Assembly (NCBI GenBank): GCA_008933805.1
Contig: WBUH01000012.1
Span: 62,001 to 126,000, forward strand
Origin: Bacteroidota bacterium
Lineage (GTDB): Bacteria; Bacteroidota; Bacteroidia; UBA8524
Length of the DNA stretch: 64,000 nucleotides
Reading direction: 5' to 3'
Positions 57,186-64,000 of this stretch are shown in pieces. The notes below the pieces were generated by a model. It did no database searches. It saw only the letters and a list, made by a program, of their open reading frames with translations, and was not told where the DNA came from. Position 1 is the first letter of the stretch. Every line of letters starts with the position of its first letter. Both the position numbers and the translations under genes were made by a program.

Positions 57186-58115
57186 TCACCCCAATTTGGT
57201 AATAGTCGATATATCAAAACCCCGTAAGAACTCTTCAACCCCCATTCTTTTCTTACCTTCCAGTTGGATGTCTTTTAAACTCAGCCAGCCATCGGCACAG
57301 GCTACTTTTATATACTTCTTGTTGTCAGAAAGAAGGGTGCCGCTTGTTGCGGTCGATTCGCCAGTTTCTTTATCTGCCCAAAATACTTTTAAGGTTTGTG
57401 TGCCTAGTTTTGTCCACGCAGTAGGGTAGGGTGATAAGCCACGTATGAAGTTATAAACCGCCTCGGTGGTTTTTGAAAAATCAATCAAGCAATCGTCTTT
57501 AAAAATTTTAGGGGCGTGTTTGGTTTCAACGCTCAAGTCTTGTTCTTCCAATACATAGCTGTTGCTTCCAATAGCGGTTAAAGTACGCACCATCAATTCC
57601 GCCCCAACTACCATTAATTTATCATGCACAGTGCCCGCAGTGTCGGTTTCTGTAATTTCAATTTTGTCGCGTAAAATAATACTGCCGGTATCAATTTGAT
57701 GTTTTAAGAAAAAGGTAGTTACTCCCGTTTCTTTTTCGCCATTAATTACCGCCCAGTTTATCGGAGCGGCACCGCGGTATTGGGGTAATAACGAACCGTG
57801 TAGGTTGATAGAACCCAAGGGAGGCATGTTCCAAACGGCTTCGGGTAACATCCTAAAGGCAATTATTACAAATAAATCGGCATTATAAGCCCGTAGTTCT
57901 TCAATAAAATCAGGGTTTTTAAGCTTCTCCGGCTGTAATACGGGTAAGTGATGTTCTACTGCAAATTGTTTCACAGCCGATTGCTGCAACTTTAATCCCC
58001 GTCCGGCTTGTTTATCCGGAGCAGTCACCACTGCCGCTACTTCAAACCCCGCTTCCATGATTTTTTGCAACGATGCAACCGCAAAATCAGGAGTTCCGAA
58101 AAATATAATCTTCAA
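57186..58115 (-). CDS. fmt: Methionyl-tRNA formyltransferase
   Basis: A 309-residue enzyme that formylates Met-tRNA for initiation. The N-terminal Rossmann-like domain starts KIIFFGTPDFAVASLQKIM. The folate/catalytic segment is INLHGSLLPQYRGAAPINWAV, with His of LHGSLLP and Asn and Asp in the usual positions (GVTTFFLKHQIDTGSII). A C-terminal OB-like domain begins near 205. The start is TTG at 58113-58115, giving the family's N-terminus KIIFFGTPDFA without extra residues. It is a single gene convergent with the DUF1801 gene. Confidence 0.95.
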   Translation of the reverse strand: MKIIFFGTPDFAVASLQKIMEAGFEVAAVVTAPDKQAGRGLKLQQSAVKQFAVEHHLPVLQPEKLKNPDFIEELRAYNADLFVIIAFRMLPEAVWNMPPLGSINLHGSLLPQYRGAAPINWAVINGEKETGVTTFFLKHQIDTGSIILRDKIEITETDTAGTVHDKLMVVGAELMVRTLTAIGSNSYVLEEQDLSVETKHAPKIFKDDCLIDFSKTTEAVYNFIRGLSPYPTAWTKLGTQTLKVFWADKETGESTATSGTLLSDNKKYIKVACADGWLSLKDIQLEGKKRMGVEEFLRGFDISTITKLG

Positions 58116-58269
58116 ATCAGTATCTTTATAATATAAATTTGTTGAATGACAATCCTTTAGCTACAACTTTTGGCCTTGGATTTGCGTTTACAAAAGTACG
58201 TGCAACATTTGGTTACAAAAAGCACTCTATTGAAGTAAGGGCAAAGTCGTATTTTTTAATACTAATTGA

Positions 58270-61200
58270 TTGAAACTAAGTTTCTATAAATGTATTTGGG
58301 CTGTTTTAGCGGTTGTGTGTTGTGTTACAACTACACAAGCGCAGATAACCTTTATTGAAAATAGGGGACAGTGGAAAAATACAGTGAAATATAGGGCCGA
58401 CATACCCGGAGGGCATTTGTATGTTGAAAACGGAAAGCTACATTACATACTAGCCGACCCTGCTCCCTTTAAAGAAATGCACGATAAGCATTTTTACGAT
58501 AAGCCTGTTCAAATGCACTATTTCAGAGTGATTTTTGAAGGAAGCAACGCTACTCCAACCTATAAAAACGAGCAAACCAGTCCTACTTATTACAATTATT
58601 ATTTAGGAAATGACCCTTCAAAATGGGCAACAGGGGTGGCCGGTCATCATAAGATAACCATGCAGGAAATATATCCCGGTATCGATTTGGAGATATATTC
58701 GTCACGCAACCACTCACTTAAGTATAATTTAATTGTAAAACCCGGTGCCAATCCTAACGTAATTAAAATGCGTTACGAAGGGCTTGACGATATGCACCTT
58801 TCAGGCGGTCAACTGCATTTGCAAACCTCTGTGGGTGAGATTTATGAAATGGCTCCCATCTGCTATCAGTTAAATGATACGGCTGTGAAGTTTGTAAAAA
58901 CCGAGTATTCATTAAAGGATAACCTGCTAACATTTGATATCAAAGAAAAATACAACCGCAAAAAGAGCTTTGTAATTGACCCTGAATTGGTGTTCAGTAC
59001 TTATTCAGGTGCACTGGGTGATAACTGGGGTTTTACAGGTACTTGGGATAATGCGGGGAATGCCTATAGCGGCGGTGCTGCCTATGCATACGGTAATCCG
59101 GGTTTGGGCGGTTCTGATGGAAGTTTCCCTGTTACTACGGGTGCATTTCAACGTATTTTCAGAAATGGGGTAGAAGGCACCAATGAAGATTTAGCGCGCG
59201 ATGCCACTGTTTATAAAGTCAGCAGTGATGGTACTTCATTAATTTATGCTACCTACTTAGGCGGCACACACAACGAAGAGCCGCACAGTATGGTGGTAAA
59301 CAGCCGCGATGAATTGGTAGTGTTTGGTACTACGTTTTCGAACAATTTTCCCGTGGCTACCAATGCTTTTGACAATAGTTTTAACGGGCAGGCCGATATT
59401 TTTGTATTTGTATTAAGTGCTGATGGCAGAAGCATGGTGGGCTCAACATTCATCGGCGGCTCACGCATTGATGGATTGAACGGCAACGCAAACCCTGCCG
59501 GCACCCCATTGGCATACAATTACGGCGACCAATACAGGGGCGAGGTTATAGTAGATAAACAAAATAACATTTATGTGGCTACCAGCACTCAATCAAGTGC
59601 AGGGTTTCCTATAAAATCAGGATTTCAAACCACATTAGCCGGCCAGCAGGACGGGTGTGTTTTTAAACTGAACGAGGATGTAACGTCTCTTAGCTGGAGT
59701 ACTTATTTAGGTAGCCCCGGCTTTGATGTATGTAACGGTATTGATTTAGACAGTAGGGGCGATGTGTATGTGGCAGGAGCCACTACTTCTGTTATAACCA
59801 GTATAGCGGCAGGTATGGGCGAAACTACTAATCCTCCAGGTGGAAATGGTGATGGCTTTTTAGCAAAAATTTCGTCTGACGGGGTGCAGTTGCTTAACGC
59901 TACATACGTAGGTACTAATTTATACGACCAAGCATATTTTGTAAAGGTTGATAAATACGACAATCCTTATGTAACGGGACAAACTGAAGGTGTTTGGCCG
60001 GTTACACAACCTATTTATACTCATTCTGATGGCGGACAGTTTATTTGTAAATACACTCCCGACCTTAAAACCCGTAGCCGTTCAATGGTGTATGGGCATG
60101 GTTTTGTAAGGCCTCAAATTTCGCCTTCGGCATTTTTGGTGGATGAATGTGAACGTATATTTGTGAGTGGTTGGGGTGGTACGGTGAACGATGCTCCGGC
60201 AGGTCATGGCGGTAGTACTTCACAAATGACTATTACTAATGATGCCTATCAAAAAACTACTGACGGTTCTGATTTTTACATTGCCGTATTCTCACAAAAC
60301 TTAGATACAATTTTATACGGTACATTTTTTGGTGGTGTACGTTTTAGCCCCGCACAGGGCGAACACGTAGACGGTGGTACCAGTCGTTTCGATCGTAAAG
60401 GGATAATTTATCAATCGGTATGTGCAGGTTGCGGAGGAAATAGCTTGTTTCCTACAACACCCACTGCACACTCCCGCACAAACAATAGCAACAACTGTAA
60501 TAACGCGATACTAAAACTGGATTTTGAAAACCTGAACCGCGCACCCGTTATGAACGATGCGTTTTACTCAGTAGTAGCAAAAGACAGTCTTGAGTTTACC
60601 GTGTATGGCACAGACCCCGACCGTTACGATACGCTTTATTTCGAGTCGGATTTGGGTGCATTTAACGACCCTAATTTTCCGGGTGCAAAACCACAGATAA
60701 ACACCACACAACGTGCATTGAGGCAAGTTCCGTTATCTTTTAAATGGAAAACAGATTGTGAACACGTAACTGGTGATACCATTTTCATGAAATTTAAGTT
60801 GCACGATAAGGGTTGCCCCGATATGAAAACCGACTCTGCAACGATAAAAATATTGGTTCAGGCACCGCCCTTGCTAGACCCTCCTGATGTGTTGTGTGTA
60901 GTGCCCGCCACTACAAGCAGTATTAAATTAAGGTGGAGCGGTGTGGATACGTTGAGTAAATACTTTTCGCACGTAATGATTCAAAAGACCGACCCTCAAG
61001 GCAACTCAACGTTATTAGGGCCTTTTAAAAAGGGAGACCCTTTTGAGTACACGGATAAAAATGTATTAGACTACCGCAACCGTAACTATTGCTACTCTAT
61101 ATATACTGTAAACATTTGCGAAAAGAAAGGGCCCAGCTCTTATACCATTTGTACAAAAGACCAATTTAATGCGCCTATAAAAGCTACCGAGCTTATTACA

Positions 61201-62013
61201 GCAACGGTAGTGGATAACGAAAATGTGAAGTTAGTTTGGTTTGATACCAAAGAGGATGACTTTGAGACCTATTTAATTTACCGTTCGCCACGCACTGCCG
61301 GCAACCACTTAGATAAGTTTGAGTTTTACGGTTCTACTGACGCCTCTACTGATACCATCTTTATTGATGATAAAGTGAAGGTGAACAATGAATCGTTTTG
61401 TTACCAAATACAAGTAACTGATAAATGCGGTCACATCAGCCGCAACAGCAACAAGGCTTGTAATATTGTATTGCGCGGACACAGCGAACCTTACCTGCAT
61501 ACATTGCGTTGGGACGAATACAAAGAGTGGGAAGTAGGGGCTGATAATTATGAACTTATCCGTTGGGACGACCGCATTGACCCTAAGAAAACCATTTATC
61601 AGGGTGCACCTGCGGTATTAAACTACAACGACGAAGATTTTGATTATGACTGGGGTGGATATTGGTATAAAGTGGTGGCTCATGAAAGCCAAGGAAACAA
61701 CGCTATTTCAGAGTCGAACGAAATATACTTAATACAAAAACCATTGCTGCACGTTCCTACCAGCTTTACACCTAATAGCGATAAATTAAACGACAGTTGG
61801 GGCCAGGTGGATGTGTTTGTGAAAGACTATCACATGCAGGTGTATAACCGTTGGGGCGAGAAGGTATTTGAAAGCTTTGACAAAAACGAACAATGGGTTG
61901 GCGATTTCGCCCGCACAGGCCCTGCCGATGATGTGTTTATATGGATTGTACGCTATACCGGATGGGATAACAGTATCCATAACAAAAAAGGCACAGTAAC
62001 AATACTAAATTAA
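58270..62013 (+). CDS. Giant exported protein with SBBP-type repeats and gliding-motility C-terminal domain
   Basis: A 1247-residue T9SS type-B cargo protein. After a signal peptide (about 1-24, ending TTQAQ), the first 240 residues (FIENRGQWKNTVKYRADIPG, HGKITMQEIYPGIDLEIYS-like, KYNLIVKPGANPN) match the conserved N-domain of Bacteroidota proteins of this kind. A beta-propeller-like SBBP repeat region follows (about 250-700, YLGGTHNEEPHSMVVNSRDE, AYFVKVDKYDNPYVTGQTEG). Then come fibronectin-III-like domains (about 860-1160) and the C-terminal sorting domain (HVPTSFTPNSDKLND, MQVYNRWGEKVFESF). The start is TTG at 58270. It is expected at the cell surface, with adhesive or structural role inferred. 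Confidence 0.92.
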   Translation: MKLSFYKCIWAVLAVVCCVTTTQAQITFIENRGQWKNTVKYRADIPGGHLYVENGKLHYILADPAPFKEMHDKHFYDKPVQMHYFRVIFEGSNATPTYKNEQTSPTYYNYYLGNDPSKWATGVAGHHKITMQEIYPGIDLEIYSSRNHSLKYNLIVKPGANPNVIKMRYEGLDDMHLSGGQLHLQTSVGEIYEMAPICYQLNDTAVKFVKTEYSLKDNLLTFDIKEKYNRKKSFVIDPELVFSTYSGALGDNWGFTGTWDNAGNAYSGGAAYAYGNPGLGGSDGSFPVTTGAFQRIFRNGVEGTNEDLARDATVYKVSSDGTSLIYATYLGGTHNEEPHSMVVNSRDELVVFGTTFSNNFPVATNAFDNSFNGQADIFVFVLSADGRSMVGSTFIGGSRIDGLNGNANPAGTPLAYNYGDQYRGEVIVDKQNNIYVATSTQSSAGFPIKSGFQTTLAGQQDGCVFKLNEDVTSLSWSTYLGSPGFDVCNGIDLDSRGDVYVAGATTSVITSIAAGMGETTNPPGGNGDGFLAKISSDGVQLLNATYVGTNLYDQAYFVKVDKYDNPYVTGQTEGVWPVTQPIYTHSDGGQFICKYTPDLKTRSRSMVYGHGFVRPQISPSAFLVDECERIFVSGWGGTVNDAPAGHGGSTSQMTITNDAYQKTTDGSDFYIAVFSQNLDTILYGTFFGGVRFSPAQGEHVDGGTSRFDRKGIIYQSVCAGCGGNSLFPTTPTAHSRTNNSNNCNNAILKLDFENLNRAPVMNDAFYSVVAKDSLEFTVYGTDPDRYDTLYFESDLGAFNDPNFPGAKPQINTTQRALRQVPLSFKWKTDCEHVTGDTIFMKFKLHDKGCPDMKTDSATIKILVQAPPLLDPPDVLCVVPATTSSIKLRWSGVDTLSKYFSHVMIQKTDPQGNSTLLGPFKKGDPFEYTDKNVLDYRNRNYCYSIYTVNICEKKGPSSYTICTKDQFNAPIKATELITATVVDNENVKLVWFDTKEDDFETYLIYRSPRTAGNHLDKFEFYGSTDASTDTIFIDDKVKVNNESFCYQIQVTDKCGHISRNSNKACNIVLRGHSEPYLHTLRWDEYKEWEVGADNYELIRWDDRIDPKKTIYQGAPAVLNYNDEDFDYDWGGYWYKVVAHESQGNNAISESNEIYLIQKPLLHVPTSFTPNSDKLNDSWGQVDVFVKDYHMQVYNRWGEKVFESFDKNEQWVGDFARTGPADDVFIWIVRYTGWDNSIHNKKGTVTILN

Positions 62014-62022
62014 GCCTCAGGG

Positions 62023-62589
62023 TTAGGCTTCTATATCCTCAACCTCGTAGTGGGTTTCTCCATTATTATTAATAAAGAAATAGATTTTAAAGGTACTTTC
62101 AGTATCGGGTTTGTTGATCATAAAGGTAAACTCATACTCTTTGTTTATCTCATTATACCCTTCAAACTTCATATCGTATAATATCGAACGATTAAAAAAA
62201 TCGTCGTTAAACTCGTCCTTAAAATTGTGTTTGGTTACTTTTATTTCCTTGCCCTTGTAGTCAGGGCCTTTAGGGGTTAAAAAGTATTCAAAGTCATAAT
62301 ACACATCCATAATCTTTTTGCCCATTGCATTGCCCGGAAACACCACCATGCTGGTATCAATAGTGTTCTTCTGAAGCCTCACACTATAGAGTTTACCGTT
62401 TAGTTTAAAAGAAGTGTCGCGGCTGTCCCTCACAGGAGCTTCGGGAAAATTGTGTTGCACTATTGCCGGTGCAGAAGAAGCAGAATCATTAGAGGCGGTG
62501 TCGGCCGTTTGGGTGGTTTGTGTATTGTTTTTACAAGCAGCCAAAGCCAACAGCATTAAACTAATGTACAAATAAGTATTACGTTGCAT
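62023..62589 (-). CDS. Lipoprotein of unknown function
   Basis: A 188-residue predicted lipoprotein: LYISLMLLALAACKNN ends in the lipobox LALAAC. A Thr/Ser/Asp-rich linker (TQTADTASNDSASSAPA) leads to a beta-rich C-domain with VRLQKNTIDTSMVVFPGNAM, YYDFEYFLTPKGPDYKGKEI and NDDFFNRSILYDMKFEGYNE. No family recognised. It is convergent with the giant gene at 58270 (nine bases between stop codons) and divergent from the PNGase-like gene. Confidence 0.75.
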   Translation of the reverse strand: MQRNTYLYISLMLLALAACKNNTQTTQTADTASNDSASSAPAIVQHNFPEAPVRDSRDTSFKLNGKLYSVRLQKNTIDTSMVVFPGNAMGKKIMDVYYDFEYFLTPKGPDYKGKEIKVTKHNFKDEFNDDFFNRSILYDMKFEGYNEINKEYEFTFMINKPDTESTFKIYFFINNNGETHYEVEDIEA

Positions 62590-62730
62590 TCTTACAGGTA
62601 ATATGGGGTGAATTACTACAACAAATTTAGCAGGATAAACTCTAAATAAGCAAAGGGAGTTTTGGGTAATAACTATTTCATCAAAGCAATTAAAAGCTGT
62701 AATATTGCCATCTCTTAACCATCACATAAT

Positions 62731-64000
62731 ATGCGTAAGTTTTTATTACTCAGCTATGCTATCCTTTGCATTTCGTTTCTTAAAGCCGCACCCGGCGATA
62801 CTATTAAAGTAAAAAGCCACGATAAAGTGCACATGAATTGGTACGGTAATTTCGACCGTAAGGCAAAATTCCCGGATGCTTCTAAAACATTTAACCGCAT
62901 TTTGATGCACTACACGTTGGGTTGCCCAACGGGTGGTTGCAGCGAGTGGGATTACACTACCCAAGTACAATTAAGGCACCGCACCGGCAAAATGGACAGT
63001 ACCCTTAAACAAACCCCTAATTTTAAGGTGGGCGGTGTTGCTAAAGATTCGTTAAGGTATAGCACAACGGTTACTTATAAATACACCTTCAATGCAGTTA
63101 CTAAAACTACCGACAGTACTGCGAATGATACTCTTAAGATTGATATTTATGGCGATTCATTAACTCCGTTAACCATTACCCAAAGTATTTTCGGGTGGGC
63201 GGGGGATTATTACAAGCCTGTTTTTGACACTACTGGAGCCAAAATTGACTCGGTGTATGTTGGGTACGATGCACTGTTAAAGCGCAAAAACTATAACTAC
63301 TACGAGGTGTTTGAAGTGATTGATAACTTTGAGTTAGGTCGCGTTATTACACCATACAACGGGGGCGTGCCTACTACATGGCAATACACTTATACGTTTG
63401 ATGTAACCGACTACGCCAGCTTATTGAAGGACAGCGTTGAAATACGTGCCCACTACAGCGGTTATCAGGACGGGTTTACGATTACCCTTGATTTTGAATT
63501 TGTGGAAGGTACACCTGCTCGTGAGTGCTATAAAGTGATTCCGTTGTGGAACGGCTCATCTGCATACGGTGCTAACCCATCTATTGAGAACTTTTTAGTG
63601 GCTCGCAACGTGGCTATTGATGCTCAAATGAAACAAGCGGTTGTTCGCATTATACAAACCGGACATGGTTTTGGCGGCGCGGATAACTGTGCGGAGTTTT
63701 GCCAAAAAGAACACTATTTGAAAGTAGGCGGACAAACCCGCTTCCAAAAAGTGATTTGGCGCGACAACTGCGGTAAAAACCCTATTTATCCGCAAGGAGG
63801 TACTTGGGTGTACGACCGTAGCAACTGGTGCCCCGGTGCTGAAGTATGGCCTTATGATTACGACGTAACTCCATACATTACTGCCAACAGTAATGCTACT
63901 ATTGATTTGGATATGGAAAGCTATACCAATCAAGGGAACAGCAATCAATCGTACATTATATCGGGAGCATTGTTTTTGTACAAAGAGAATAACTTTGACA
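62731..64000 (+). CDS. Peptide-N-glycosidase F-like secreted protein, N-terminal part (cut by window edge)
   Basis: About 423 residues visible of a secreted protein. A signal peptide (about 1-19, LLLSYAILCISFLKAA) is followed by a beta-rich domain containing LGCPTGGCSEWDYTTQVQLR, and later AVVRIIQTGHGFGG then NCAEFCQKEHYLKVGGQ and CGKNPIYPQGGTWVYDRSNW then CPGAEVWPYD. These Cys-, Trp- and His-rich motifs resemble the C-terminal domain of PNGase F, which releases N-glycans from glycoproteins, and related copper-binding monooxygenase-like folds. The catalytic Asp/Glu residues cannot be assigned by eye, so activity is uncertain. The gene runs off the right edge. Confidence 0.82.
   Translation, partial: MRKFLLLSYAILCISFLKAAPGDTIKVKSHDKVHMNWYGNFDRKAKFPDASKTFNRILMHYTLGCPTGGCSEWDYTTQVQLRHRTGKMDSTLKQTPNFKVGGVAKDSLRYSTTVTYKYTFNAVTKTTDSTANDTLKIDIYGDSLTPLTITQSIFGWAGDYYKPVFDTTGAKIDSVYVGYDALLKRKNYNYYEVFEVIDNFELGRVITPYNGGVPTTWQYTYTFDVTDYASLLKDSVEIRAHYSGYQDGFTITLDFEFVEGTPARECYKVIPLWNGSSAYGANPSIENFLVARNVAIDAQMKQAVVRIIQTGHGFGGADNCAEFCQKEHYLKVGGQTRFQKVIWRDNCGKNPIYPQGGTWVYDRSNWCPGAEVWPYDYDVTPYITANSNATIDLDMESYTNQGNSNQSYIISGALFLYKENNFD

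Overview
The window is a chromosomal segment of a Bacteroidota bacterium (flavobacterium- or chitinophaga-like; class and genus cannot be fixed from sequence alone). Evidence: many genes are preceded by the Bacteroidota -7 promoter element TAnnTTTG, twice with a perfect TTTG-N19 spacing. Two giant secreted proteins end in gliding-motility-type (type B) type IX secretion sorting domains. Families typical of the phylum are present, including a DUF4476 protein, a DUF5117-like metalloprotease, DUF985 cupin and exported lipoproteins. Most genes are housekeeping and show no sign of recent transfer.

Layout. 1-2385: ribosomal operon rplM-rpsI-rpsB-tsf (minus strand; tsf runs off the left edge). 2420-6212: a secreted orphan, a macrodomain gene with a frame break, a VOC protein, a biotin carboxylase and a TerB-like protein. 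6313-10870: ccmB, a coiled-coil membrane protein, arginine decarboxylase divergent from arginase, and a TPR protein. 10949-14680: etfB-etfA, a DUF151/UVR nuclease and a nucleoside transporter. 14973-18991: ECF sigma factor with a small partner, nth, a DUF218 protein, a DUF4476 protein and a lipoprotein. 18997-21855: an operon for a di-heme cytochrome, a Rieske lipoprotein and a porin. 22029-25043: an M20 hydrolase whose 3' end is duplicated around a 1.8-kb insert carrying one PD-(D/E)XK nuclease gene. 26221-30559: TPR lipoprotein, then thrS-infC-rpmI-rplT. 30634-37631: rlmH, copper ATPase with HMA domain split at an A10 run, tRNA-His, DUF985 cupin, exported superoxide dismutase, metalloprotease. 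37632-39538: an XRE regulator with twelve AT-hooks in AT-rich surroundings. 39539-47938: dinB, small genes, and a 1753-residue PKD adhesin-like protein. 48387-50499: omega-amidase/methionine aminotransferase pair and a degenerate tRNA. 50852-58115: glucosaminidase, trmN6, deoxynucleoside kinase, lipoprotein, hppD, LOG protein, DUF1801, fmt. 58270-64000: a second giant T9SS cargo, a lipoprotein and the start of a PNGase-F-like protein.

Most noteworthy: the direct-repeat-flanked nuclease insert (22053-23914); the HMA/copper-ATPase frame switch at ten A residues (33136-33145), which is either a programmed slippage site or a base-calling error; and the XRE/12x AT-hook protein (37961-38923). Three genes carry an apparent one-base deletion in a homopolymer, so sequence error must be excluded before biological readings of those frameshifts are accepted.
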